Below, in pieces: positions 10,790-23,268 of a DNA stretch of 64,000 bases. A program made the translations under genes and the position numbers. Position 1 is the stretch's first letter. Every line of letters starts with the position of its first letter. Source of the DNA: Scleromitrula shiraiana (Eukaryota > Ascomycota > Leotiomycetes > Helotiales > Sclerotiniaceae); contig JABELC010000009.1 of NCBI GenBank assembly GCA_028455995.1, forward strand, positions 248,001 through 312,000, written 5' to 3'. Under the pieces are notes generated by a model. The model was not told the DNA's origin. It saw nothing but the letters and a program-made list of their open reading frames with translations, and made no database searches.

Positions 10790-13700
10790 TCACCTAACCC
10801 CCCCCTCCAACCCCGCCTCCCTAACCAACCTCCAAAACCCGCCCCTCAAATCCATCAACTCCCTCGGCGTCCCAAACTCCTTCACACACCCCTTCTCCAG
10901 CACCACAATACGATCGCTGTCCAGGATCGTATTGATGCGGTGCGCAATCGTGATGATTGTTCTTTTGGCGAAGAGCGGGGATCGCAGGGTTGCTTGAAGG
11001 AGGGCGTCGGTTTCGACGTCGACGGCGGCGGTGGCTTCGTCTAGGACGAGGATGTTGCTTGGGGTGAGGAGGGCCCGCGCGAGGGAGATGAGTTGGCGTT
11101 GGCCTTGTGAGAGGTTGGATCCGCTGTGAGTGGTGTGTTAGCTTTGTGTTTCTGAGCTCTTTTCTTGGGTTTACATTTCGGGACTGGGCTGTCTTGGGGA
11201 GTAAAAAAATGAATGGGCAGATTAATGAGTGTGTAAATGAACATGTGGAGTAAAGATTGGATATAAACAAATAAACAAATAAGCGCTTATATGCATACAT
11301 GCACGAACTACATGTCAATGCACTCCACAGCTAACTACCGCATACCATACCAACTCATGCCATGCCATTCCATGCGAGTAAGTAAACACCATACGTAGTA
11401 ACAAATTCCTCAACCAAGGTTCGCCCAATTCTCGGTGAGATAAGGGGAGAAGGACACTTCCTCCGACAGCACAGCACAACTCTGTACTCTTCACCCAACC
11501 CCAACCCCCAAACCAAACCCAAACCAAACTCATGTAAATAAAAAAATAATCATCATCCCAACTCGATGCGAAAGACAATGAAACAACAAACGCAGATCGC
11601 AAGGTATGGCATCGTATACCAAACCCCCTCTCCAAGAAGGGGTACTCCAAGAGGGGGTACCACTTCCCCCCCAAAAAACCAAAACAAAAAAAAACCGCAT
11701 GTTCAAGAAAGAAAGAAGGAGAGAAAAAAAATTTTATATAAGCCATGTGATGTCTTCCGTCAAAATTTGCTACGACGTTGGGCAGTGATGTATGCATGTA
11801 GTGAAAGGTATGGCGAAAAAAACCCCATCCCATGGATGGACGAAAGGAAAGTCAAGGGAGTGAAAGTGCGTGCAAGGAAGGGGAAAGGAGGCAAGGAAAC
11901 AAGGAAGTATTCATCCTTAATTGGTGAAACCAAGCCCCCTCAAAGAAAAAAAAATTAAAGGGTTCAATTCAGCTTAAGAAAAATAAGAGTGAAAGAAAAG
12001 CAGTGTTACGAACCCTTCTTGAATTTTAGCTTCCAAACCACCATCCATCGTCGCAACGTGATCCTTTAGCCTTGCGTGTTCTGGGATGGTTGGGGTTTAT
12101 TCGTTAGCCAAGTTAACCTTTTTTTGGGCAGCTGGTATTACACGCCGCTTGCAGGATATGATTGATCATGTTGGACAGGAGGAGAAGAGAGAGAGAGAAG
12201 ACAATCAAACACCGAGAAGGTTTTTTGAGAATTCTTCCTTCGCTTCTATCCATCCATCCACCCATCCATCGACCAATCAATGAATGGAGAGAGAAAAATG
12301 AAATAAAAAATAGAATAATATCATGAACTTACCTAGTACACTCCATAATTCCGTATCGTCATGTACATGACCCGGATCCAAATTATCTCTAACTGTACCC
12401 TCAAAAAGCGCCGCATCTTGAGGAATAATAGCCAACCTGCGTCTCAAATCCAAGAGCCCTATCGTAGACGTATTCAGTGCATCAATATCAATGCTACCCT
12501 CACTTGGTTCAATGATACGAAACAGGGCCAACGTAAGACTAGATTTCCCCGCGCCCGTTCTTCCCACCACCCCAATCTTCTCATGCGGCTTGATATCAAG
12601 ATTGATATTCTTGAGCACGAGGTCCAATCCCTCTCGGTACCGTGTGCTGTAGTTGTTGAACTGCACACCACCTGAAGCGGGCCAGCTAATCGGTGGTCGA
12701 TGTCTATGGATGACTTCGGGGGCTTCGCTTGGTAATCTCGCGTACTCGAGCACACGTTCGACGGATACGATGTTGGTTTCCACTTCGACCGTTTGTCGGA
12801 CGATCCAATTCAGGGATTGCGTTATCTGGAGGGCGTACGACATTGCCAGTCCAACGATACCAGGAGACTTGAGACTTCCTGTGCTAACTGACAGGATCGC
12901 CAACGCGGCTGCAGCTAGAATAATGATAGATCCGAGGAATTCGAGTCGTACGGCGAGCCATCTGATGATTGATGATGTCAATGAAACGTCCTGAACATGA
13001 AATTACGCAAGTTTTGTGAACACTCGTCCAATTCCTTATCAGAACGGCCCGACGCGTGTCACTTGTTCTTATGAATCACATGGATCATCATGAGCTACGG
13101 ATTGGATTGAATATACGACATACCTGTTACTATTGATAGAAGGGAAATAGGCCCTCAAGTTAGCATCAACTCTCCATTCATTCTCCTTGGTGAATCGTTG
13201 TTGTTGACTAAAGGGCACACATGCGTTAGCAATTACAATAATTTGATCCTTCCCAGCCCAGCATCATCCCAGCCCATCATCATCCCAGCCCAACCCAACC
13301 TAACCTAAAGAAAGGCGAATCCCGGAACGACAACCAAGACAAAAGCTACGAATAAAAAAACTTACCGATAAGCACGAATAGTACCGATACCACCGAGAGA
13401 TTCCTGAAAGTGGGCGTAAATTGGACTTCGGCTGACACTATCCAAGCGTTTCAGCTCTCTCGATGTGCGGAGATAATAACGTTGAACCCAGTAGTATACG
13501 CCTGACAGCGGGATGATGAAAGCGATGAAAATCGGAGTGGACGTAGAGATGACAACCAAGGTGAAAATTGCCCGAGCACTGTTGACAAACAACATGTTGA
13601 ACGTCCTTGCAAGTACCTAAAACACGGTAAAGGTTAGCCACATATCAACATGCAGGGTCATCTAGCAAATCCCTACTTCATCTATCCGATAAACGTCACT

Positions 13701-16700
13701 AAATTTCATATGGGTCAGCTTGTGAACTTGCAAGATCCGATTTCGGGTGTGGACGTAACACAACATTGGGCAAACGAATTGAGGTCTATGCATACTACAT
13801 CGATGTGCATTGCGGGGTATAGAAAAGATAGGATAGAAGTATATGCACCCTCAGCCGAAGAGACGGGACAGCAAACATATTGCTACCATGCCAACGGGAT
13901 TCAGACAGAAGAAAATAAGGAAATAAGAAAATAGCAAAAACATACCTAGAAAAGCGATTCAAGATACGACCAGCAGGCGTAGTTTCAAAAAACGACATTG
14001 GCGACCGGAAAATAGCAAAAGCCATTCTCTCATGAAGTTTCCTCGAAGCCTATGACCGACAAAAAAAAAGGTTGAAAATTAGCATGCCATCCCATGTCTT
14101 CCCATCCGTCTGATGCAGGAGTCCGATACATACCTCAATGGAGCAAAAGATCCACAGAATCAAAGTCTGAATAACCACGAGGGCAGCCGATCCTATACCA
14201 AAAGCAAAATAGACGCCAATATACTTCCCGACATTCGGGTTGCTGCCTTCACGATCATTGGTCTCGGCCCAGCGCTCGAGCCAGACATTTCCACCTGTAG
14301 GTAGAAGGATCAGCAAACGGTGCGGTGAAATGAAATGAAACTCAATCCGAGCAAGAAGAAAGAAAGGAAGGAAGGAAGAACGGAAGGATTCAAAACATAC
14401 CAATCTGAGCCGTCTGCGAACCAACCAACATAGCCAAATAGATCAAAACCGCAACAAAATTACTAGTCTTAGCATATTCCAAATAAACATCCCATTTAAC
14501 CTTGCCCTGTTCCGAGTGCTCTTTGCCTTGCTTCGACTTCCCCGTCTCTTCCTCATCCCTTAATTTCCCCCTAGGTCCCCTGAAACTAGCCGTACTAGCC
14601 CTTCTCAGAGTCCCCGAGCTGCCCTGTCTCTTCTTGACTCCTGTACCCCCGGGTCGAATTGGTTGTAGTTGAGTTAGATGTTCTTGAGCCTCTTCAATTT
14701 CATCCTTTTCTTCTTCTTCTTCTTCTTCCGGATGTTCATAGTCGAGGATCGTGGATGAATCACTAGTTGCTTCTGATTCCGTAGAAACATCCTTGTTTTC
14801 AGAGGTATTGATTAGATTTGCGATTTCGCCACGTCGAGCAATAGCTTGATCATAAGTACCGCGTTCGATGATCTTAGAATCTCGGAGTAGACATATAAAA
14901 CTTGCTTCCTTCAAGACAGGAATAGAGTTCGTAGCCAAGATTCTCGTCTTTCCACTGAGTAATCCAGAATGTCCAAAAACATTATCGATTAAATGTCTAC
15001 CAACATGTTGATCAACAGCCGATAAACAGTCATCCAGTAAATATATATCCGCTCTAGCATAAACCGCTCTTGCCAAAGTTAATCGCGCCTTTTGGCCTCC
15101 ACTGAGAGAGATACCACGCTCACCAACCTCAGTCTCATCGCCATCAGGTAGCTGATCGAAATCGTCTGTTAACGCACAAGCTCTAACCGTCTTTTCGTAA
15201 AAGTGAGGATCAAATCGATGTCCAAATAGAATGTTCTCTTTAACACTAGCATTCATAATCCATGGTTGCTGAGCTACATATGCAGTTCCACCGTGAACGA
15301 TAACCTGTCCATTGACTTTCCATAGATCACCAAGAAGTGCTTGGAGGAAAGATGACTTGCCTGCTCCGACTCGACCAACAATACATGTAAGTTCGCCCTT
15401 GTTGGCGGAGAAATTAATGTCTTGCAATACGTGACGATCAGAGTGTCTATCCCACGAGAAAGTTCCGTCTTTAATGGAAATGGATTCTTCGCCTTCTTCT
15501 TCAATAGGACCCTTTATGATAACTGCATCCTCTTGCAATTCCTCGGCTGTGAAGAAAGATGTCAAACGACCTACTGCAACAGAAGCTTCAATGATCGATG
15601 TAATTACCATTGGAAGGATAGCCAGTGGGAAGGTTAAGAGATTGAGTAAACTCAAAGTAGGGAAGACGATATCAGTTGTAAGTGGCTTATCGGTGGTAAG
15701 AACAAAAACAGCGAAAGTAGAACAAGAGACCAAGAAAGGTGTCGTGGACCAAGTAAAATTAGCCACCGACTGAGCAGCTCCAATTTTCCTTAGGGTCTTT
15801 AATTCCTGATCATTTCTAACATAGTTAAGCTTAGCCATGAATGCCGAGCTCCATGCATATAACTTGATACTCTTCATGTTGTTAATAATTTCAGCAATGA
15901 GTCTTGTGCGGGAATCCTTATTCCTCATCTGTTCCTTCTGAAGCGTCTTCATAAGTCTCGCAATAAGCCCATTAATAGGAACCATCAAAATCATAGCCCC
16001 CACACCAGCCAACATCGACAATCCCACCAACTGATACAGCGAAACCATACAAAGGATAATCTGATAAGGCGCCGACCAAAGCTGCTGGCCATACTGCGTA
16101 AGATCCTGCAACCTCTGAGTATCAACCGCCATATAATTAACGATATCACCCGTGGATTTGCTCGCTCTGCCTTCATTCGACAACTTGAGGGATTTCTTGT
16201 AAATCGCCGCTGTCAATGCAGTCTTGATACGCATACCCGTTTCGAAAGCTCGCTGGAAATATTGATGCAGAGCCATTGTTTGACCGACCGAGACGGAAAA
16301 CATAGCCAAAGCGATAGCCGCACCTCTAATGACCGGTTGTGGGTTATCCGTCTTATAAGACGCCACCCATTTGATCAACAATTTAAGAAGTTGCGGTTGT
16401 ACGAACGCGAGCGAATCACTGACTGTCTTGAACAGAGAACCTCGGAAATACGGCCCACTGAATGAACGGAAGATGGCTAGCCAAAGAGATGGTTTCTTCC
16501 TATGTTCCAGCTCGTAATCCCATGCCTCCTGAAAAGCCTCGCTTGTCGATTTCGTGGTATCCCTCTTTGCCAAATTCCACAGATCATCCTCGGTCAAAAA
16601 TTTTGTGTATCCAAATTTCATCATCGGTGTCATCCAACTGAATGTGAGGATTGAGAAAACAGTCGCATATTCAACCGGACATTCATCCTCATCCCCCAAA

Positions 16701-17483
16701 GCTTGATATGCGCTCTTCCTTTTCGGCACCAACCATTCCAATCCAAATTCTACCACCGATAAGCCAAAACCAACACAGTATGCAATAAAATATGGAAGGT
16801 ATTCGTTGTAGATTTGTTGAGAGATTAATGATCGTAGTTTGACGGCGTATGCGATAATGAGGAATAACCAATAGAAAAGAACCACTCCATTCGGATTTCT
16901 CAACCTCGTGTGTTCAAGCCATTGAATCGTAAATATAACCCCCAAAGACGCAATCTGCAATATACTAGTCCAGAATCTAAAATCTCCAGCCCATACCCCC
17001 GGATAACTAAGAATTTGTATGACGAGTTGAACAGCGACCGAGATGGCGATTCCGACTATAAGTACCTATATATCAATATCACATTAGCCATCCATTCAGA
17101 TCTCTCTCCCCAACCAAAACCCACACCCACACCAGCACCGCAAAAACCAAACATAAACAAGAAAAGAAACCTACCATCTTCCCCCAAAAATGCCAATCCC
17201 TCTCCACAAGCACCTCATTCTTCCTCCTCAGCAACCACCACACCGCAACCACACCCCCCAATATGCCAAACGCCGCCACACCACTAACCCACACGTCCAT
17301 AAAGCACGGGGTAAAATCATAGCGGTGAGGACTCAGCGGACCCCATCCCTCGCTGTTCGCGCACAGCGGCTGGTGGCGGGCGGATTCTGCGGTCAGGTAG
17401 GTGCTGCCGAGGGCGTGAGAGGGGAGCGAGTGGAATCCGAGGAGGCTGCCGGTGGCGAGGATTTGCTGCGCTGCGGTATTCAT
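10790..17483 (-). CDS. YCF1: YCF1/MRP-type (ABCC) vacuolar ABC transporter
   Basis: Ten exons join in phase to about 1541 residues, the normal length for fungal YCF1 homologues: 17483-17175, 17065-14401, 14294-14134, 14049-13946, 13698-13677 (22-nt microexon), 13616-13366, 13207-13124, 12961-12333, 12080-12014 and 11123-10790. The order is TMD0, TMD1, NBD1 (Walker A GRVGAGKSS near residue 667, signature LSGGQ near 757, Walker B IYLLDD near 779), a charged linker with RRASTASFRG near 926 (as in the YCF1 R region), TMD2, then NBD2 (GRTGAGKSS near 1334, LSQGQ near 1436, ILVLDEATAAVD). In yeast such proteins pump glutathione conjugates and glutathione-metal complexes into the vacuole (established). 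The N-terminus CANSEGWGPLSPHRYDFTPC fits this subfamily. NBD1 has DD in place of the catalytic DE, typical for the class. The 890-nt intron before LSQGQ is unusual. BPT1-like function cannot be excluded. Confidence 0.93.
11124..12013 (-). other. 890-nt intron in the ABC transporter gene
   Basis: It lies between the codons for IQEG and GSNLSQGQ of the second nucleotide-binding domain. The donor is the weak GTTCGT; the acceptor is CACAG with a CTAAC branch point shortly before it. The other introns of the gene are 60-252 nt. A 172-codon open frame inside it (11315-11833) has a non-protein-like composition rich in Phe and Trp, and I do not treat it as a gene. Confidence 0.75.
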
Positions 17484-19375
17484 GACGTGATGGGTTTTGT
17501 GCTTGGTTGAGAGAGATGTTGTAGTGCGGTGTTGCTCTTCTGCAGCGCTAGATGAGCTATCTCCTCACGCTCAATCGACTGAGCTCTATCGATTAGCGTC
17601 TTATCTCAATACCCTGTTCCTGTTCGCAATATCCTGATCTAATATCCTATTCCTTATCCTCTCTTTAACTTTGATACAATTCGTAACACCATCAATTAAT
17701 TAATCAATCAATCAATCAATCAATTCGAATCGCCGTTACTTATTCCAATCCAATACTCATGCGTACGTACGTACAGTCTGTAGTATGAACAAATAAAGCA
17801 TGAAGTACGAAGCATGTGTCGAGGTTTTTTTTAAACCTCCGCTGGTCTACATACGTAAGAACCAAAACTAAAGTCAGTTCTGTGCTATGCATAAGTAGTA
17901 GCGGACTTGAGGCGCGGAATTAAGAAAGCTAGGCACTATAGATACGCTAAAGAAGCTAAAATAGCTAAAAGTTTAGTGTCTTTACTTACAAAGCAAGCCC
18001 GCAAGCTCCAGAATTAATTGATTTTTTTTTTCTGGGTTGAGGTAATCAATCAATGCAGAGTGTTTAATAATATCTGGTAAATGGGTTTATTTGTGAATTG
18101 ATTGATTGATAATGGTAATATATATATATATATCATTACAAAAGAAGAGCTGTACTGTATTGTAATGTACATTGTACTTGAGGTCCATACGTACTGTATG
18201 GTATTGATATTGATATATCTATTGACCATTTCTTCAATCCATCAATCAATCAATAAATCAATCTCCACCAGCAGCTTTCCCACAAACATGCGATAGATAG
18301 TAAAAAAAGAACCTCAGACGTCATTAGACGAATCATCGATTAATCGATTAATTGATAGCAGCCTCACCCATACATACTCGATCTCAATCCCAGCCCATCA
18401 AATCGTCCAAGACGCCTACCTATCAATCAATCAATCAATCAATCAATCAACCCATTATCACCATCAATACTCGAGTATACCTACCAGTATCTCGATGCAT
18501 TGATTAATTACCAATTAAACATGTAACATCAGCATTCCAACCAAACATCAATACCAAGCATGAAGATATCCATCCACCATGTCATGTCATTCATTCATTC
18601 ATTTATTGTTCAACCCAACCCAACCCAACCCAGCGATTTTATTTTATGATATTTCATCTTTGCATACGCATACGCATACAATAATATAGTGGAGTGCATA
18701 ATTGTTCAGCGTCCGTCGGGTCGTCTGGTTCACAATCAAGATCTTATGCTCAGGGGTCGACAGTGGGTGGGGCGATCCCAGATCCCAAATCCCAAATCCT
18801 GGGGAGATAATTATCTCAACGCGAGCACGAGCACGAGCACGAATAAAAAATCTTTACATTCCAAAAAAAAGGGTAATATCCGTATTCCTATCAATCAATT
18901 CAACCAGACAATAAACTACCAGCCATAGTCAGTAGAAAAATCATCTCATTGAAAATCCTCCATGCTATGCCACGCAAAACGAACGAAAAAATCCATACAT
19001 CCATCATCCCCTCTTCCATCCATCAATCCATAATTTTCCATCTGGCTAGGACATTCTTTCCCACCGATTCCTATTTCCCCTGTATGTAAATAAACATACA
19101 GTAGGGAAAGTCAACCCATTTCTCCAAACAAAAATATCAGCAATGATCTTGTGGAAAGACCCTTCCACCCCCATACACAGATAATTCCCCCAATCCCAAC
19201 CCATCCATCCATCCATCCATCCAATTAGAAGAAGTAAAAAATGCGATGAATTGATACATGAATTTGCGACAGACAATCAAATATTGTCATATGGGTATCA
19301 ATCATCTTTATCGCAATGGTGACCATAAATGCAATGACGAGGCCACCCATTGATTTAAGAAAAATCAAAATTCAT
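17484..19375. other. Intergenic region between the ABC transporter and the bHLH gene
   Basis: It holds the upstream region of the transporter and the 3' flank of the CBF1-like gene. The contents are simple repeats (AATC runs at about 17700-17723 and 18421-18452, TA runs near 18119-18133, GAGCAC repeats near 18818-18840) and long AT-rich stretches. No coding frame or RNA gene was recognised, and I noticed no CACGTG site. Confidence 0.55.
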
Positions 19376-20319
19376 CTATTTGTCAGAACCGTCCTCTGAT
19401 TTCTTGGGCGATAAACCTGCACTTTGACATGTTGTTTTCCATGTGTCAACCTCGCGCCATGCACGCTCTAACTCGGCCTTCAACTTATCATTGACTGCAC
19501 TAAGTTCAGCGATAGCTTGTTCGGTCAAAAGTTTCTCGAGAGTCCATTTCTCGATATTTGTGGTTTCGTTATCCTTGAGTTGGGTAATAAATTGAACAGC
19601 ACGTTGTAAGATTGAACCCTTGTTTTTCTCGCAATTGGGAACGATCTTGGCCAACTCGTTAATGCCCTCATTAATGGTCTCGCGACGACGTCTCTCGACT
19701 ACAATCTGTCAATATTGAAACATAAAATAATGGGTAAACAAATAATACCTTCTTTGTGATTGTCCTTACGAACTTTATGCCATTCATCAGATCCAACAAC
19801 TGGTTTGGAAGCGGAACTTCTACCACTAGGTTGATGAGCCTGTTGAGAATTATCCATGAAGCTATTTTCAACTTGTTGATTATCACCCATAAAAGACGAA
19901 TCTTGATTACGATCGTTGTTTGAACCTTGAGAAGCGAAAGAAACATCGGTGGGCTGAGGAATTGTCATTGTTGGAGGCATAGTCATTGTAGGATATATTC
20001 CTGCTAGTGCAGCAGCAGCAGTTGACGAAGCGTTTGCGTGATCCGCGGAACCGTTTTGATGATCGGGATTACCTTGGTGTATGTTGGCATAATCTTGAAG
20101 AGATTCAACACCTCCAATCTGCTGATTAACCAATGACTGGTCACCAGAGTCACTACCAGAATTTGGGGAAACACGCTTGTTATTGATACGCCTCGTGTCA
20201 TCACCTGATTCGGAATCCCGCTTCCGTTTCTGTGTATTTCCCATATTGACAGATTCCTCACGCATTGCGTTTGCTACCTCCTGTAGACCAGAGTGTTCAA
20301 GCTCTAACTGATCGGCCAT
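19376..20319 (-). CDS. CBF1: CBF1-like basic helix-loop-helix leucine-zipper transcription factor
   Basis: Two exons (20319-19749 and 19698-19376) flank a 50-nt intron and encode 297 residues. The first 170 residues are Asn/Gln/Ser-rich. The DNA-binding region starts around residue 175: SDEWHKVRKDNHKE, then after the splice VERRRRETINEGINELAKIV, then NCEKNKGSILQRAVQFITQL. The basic region has the His-Glu-Arg pattern of CACGTG (E-box) binders. Heptad leucines follow (EKLLTEQAIAELSAVNDKLK). In yeast, Cbf1 binds centromere element CDE I and the promoters of sulfur-assimilation genes; in filamentous fungi the homologues are regulators (established for the family). The ATG at 20319 is the first in-frame Met. 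An upstream open frame ending near 20426 could be spliced on in phase through a poor donor (GTTCAG), so an N-terminal extension is possible. CACGTG motifs lie upstream at 20649, 22049 and 22371. Confidence 0.9.
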
Positions 20320-23268
20320 TTCGTGAATATGTGGCTCGTGATGCGCCTTGCACAATGAAATGTGGGTTTATTGAGATTCAACGATCGTAAGGCGCAGATG
20401 ACCTCGAGGGGTTGGTAGATAGATTTAAGGCTGAACCTGATCTTTCGCGATATGGATGACGTGTCTACCGAGGTTGGCACAAGTGAAACGGTTTTCTTTA
20501 GTTGGTGTAAATGTACGGCAGTACGGAAGCAGTGAAGGCGTATCGGTGACTCGCTCTGATTCTTCGAAGCGCTCAGCTGCAGTAGTTCTTTGCCGTGATC
20601 TCGAAACGAACGTTTTTGTATCCTCCAAAGTAGTACCTACAAGGTCAGCACGTGTCATTGCAGATGAAGTATCACATAGCAATTGAAATAAAGAGTTAGT
20701 TGATAGAATATGAGATATCAACCAAGTTTTCCTCGCGAAGTTGGCACGATGTGCACGAATGCTGCCACTTCCGATTGATAGATTAATAAACTAATCTTCG
20801 TTGGCAGAAGTACAATTAAGTACAATGAACAATCTTGCGCAAACATAGATGATATCATTTGATAAATATTCGCAGTACAAGAAGACATCGTTGCTGCTGC
20901 TCTGCGTGATGTGACAATACAAAAAAGGGAGGAGACAGTTTTGTGTTTTGGGATCCGGTGACAAAAAAAAAGTCGCGAAGCGCAAAGATGTCAAAATTGT
21001 TTTAGGTAATGTCCGATAGAGAGGATCGTGACCAAAAATGCAAGTCGCGTGGAGTAGACCACTAGATCAATAGGTTCCACGAAATAGAACTAAAGGGTAG
21101 ATAACATAAACATATTGAAAAAGATGTGATGAAGCGCATTCTCTTCTTAATATTCTTGACATTTTGCAACAATGTACTGACGCAACGGACAAGTACAGTA
21201 AAGTTACAATATGATACAATACAATTGAAAGATTTTCAAGTGAAAATTGATGATTTTGATGATTTTGATGAATTTGATGAATTGGTTGGATAGAAGAAAA
21301 GGGAAAGGGAAGAGATGAGGGGGGGGGGTAGATTTGGTGGATGGTTGATGGTGGATTGCTTGTGAAATCATTAGGTGAGAGAATGATGAAATATCAGGCA
21401 TACCTTATGTTTTGGCCTTTCTGCCTGTTTTGTTTTGTTTTGTTTTGTTTTTTTTTTGCCCAAGGATTTCTTTTATTTTTTTCCCCTTAGGTATCAGAGC
21501 TCTGTACTGCGCCCCCCAAAGCAAACCTTCTCAAAGTCTTGTTCTTGTTCTTGTTCTTCTTTCAACGCGATGAAGTTAATTTTGACGATAATTTCTCGAT
21601 ATTTTTCAAATCACCAACCACTTGAATTTCTTGACGAAAAGAGATTCAAAATCTACAGAAGAGTTAGTAGAAGAATATAAGAAGAAGAATTGATTAATTG
21701 ATTCTAATCATTCTCTTTGATAAAGGACGAGACTATTCTTGATGAATGGTTGATGGTTGATGGATGAAGACGTACGAGATCACCTGAATGATTTTGCGCG
21801 TGATCAAAAAATCACAAGTTGTTAAAGATATATCGAATTATATGTCGAATCACAAGGATATTTTTTTGAAGAGAGTAGTATTGATTTGATTGTCTTTGAT
21901 AAACTGAGACAATAAACACACCCTCAAAATGAGAATGAAATAGTAAGTATTTCGCAGTATTCTCGAGTTTTTTTTTTCCCCAAGTGTTCTTTCCTTCAGT
22001 TAGAAAAAAGAGGTAGATTTTGAAGTTGTTGATAGAAAAGAAGTATTTCACGTGGAAAGAGAATTGGAAGGGAAGAGGGTCACAGGTTCAATATTATACC
22101 CGTGAAACTTTTTTTGATCAAAAAGAAAAAAAAGTAGACTAGAACTAGATTGACGAGAAAGAATGCTCTAACCAGATTAATAATGATTTCCATAGAAAAT
22201 CATGGAACCGAATCAATTCCGGGAAAGTGAATTTGGTCTTTGCTCTTCAATTGCCAATGATATTACAACAATAATAATTTTCACAAGGTTCAAGAATGAA
22301 AAGCTCTCCGTACAAGTTTCTGCCTACATGTGGGATAATATTTACCGTAATTTATTAATTCTTGGTATAGCACGTGCATGGTCTAAGCTGTATCTCAACT
22401 ATATCAATTATCTCAACTATATGAATTATCTCAACTATCTCAACTATTTCAACTATTTCAACTACCGATAATATCGACCGACTATGCTATGTACTTCCGT
22501 ATGTTATGTACTTCCGTATGCATGCACATGATCGAGTCAACCAATTAAATAATTTCATCCTTCATACTCCATAGATAGTAACATACAATACCTAGTAGGG
22601 CGTAGATAATTTCATAAGGTCAATATACCGGTAGATCTTATTATTATTATTGCTTTACCACTTTTCTGATAGAAATTGCCTCTTCTTTTTGTTTACAAAA
22701 AAAGAGGTTTTATACAAATCTACTCATTTTTCATTTTTAATATGATACAAGGGTGATTTTACTAGCGTTTTAAAAGAATCTTGGCACTTTTTTAAAACAG
22801 TTGATTGGTTAAAATCGATATTTTAGAGTAGTTGATTGGGTAGAATTTAAGCTTTTTAATAAGCTTTTGAATATGTAATCCAATATGTGATCCAACATGT
22901 GATCCAACATATGATCCAACAATATTATTAAAATAAAAGATCATAAAGAAGAGGCGGCGTGTTAGGGGACCTGACCCGATATTATATAAATTGATTCTAA
23001 TATCATAGCTGTCTTTTTTTACAGTTATCCATGATGTTAATTCGTTAATAAACATACCTTTATTAAAGGCGGTGAGATGAGTATGAAGTTCCATATCTCC
23101 ACGGCAGAATCAAATCAGATAAGGTTAACTGATTGCCGCTGCATTGCTTCATCATCAACCATTTACTAACCGGTGAATCTTATGATTCTATCTATCTCTA
23201 CTTAAGCTCTACTCACTTTGCACAACTCAATCCTTTCTCTGTATCATAAATCCATTCGACTTTCAAAC
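20320..23268. other. Intergenic region between divergent CBF1-like and FYV10 genes
   Basis: It includes the 5' regions of both divergent genes. It contains three CACGTG motifs (20649, 22049, 22371), a GATGATTTT-type repeat near 21247-21285, a TTGTTC repeat near 21538-21560, and an imperfect CTCAACTAT repeat at about 22393-22464. No convincing gene was seen; a 98-codon minus-strand frame at 20425-20721 may be 5' leader or an alternative first exon of the CBF1-like gene. Confidence 0.5.
20649..20654. promoter_or_regulatory. CACGTG E-box upstream of the CBF1-like gene
   Basis: A palindromic CACGTG lies about 330 bases upstream of the CBF1-like start codon. It is the established core site for Cbf1-type factors; that it regulates this gene is inference. 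Confidence 0.35.

Noticed and set aside
10562..11318. Plus- and minus-strand frames of 108-165 codons near 11 kb
   Set aside because: They overlap the last exon of the ABC transporter in wrong frames. The correct minus frame carries LSQGQ and DEATAAVD.
11315..11833. 172-codon minus-strand frame
   Set aside because: It lies inside the 890-nt intron, with a Phe/Trp/Gly-rich composition and no motif.
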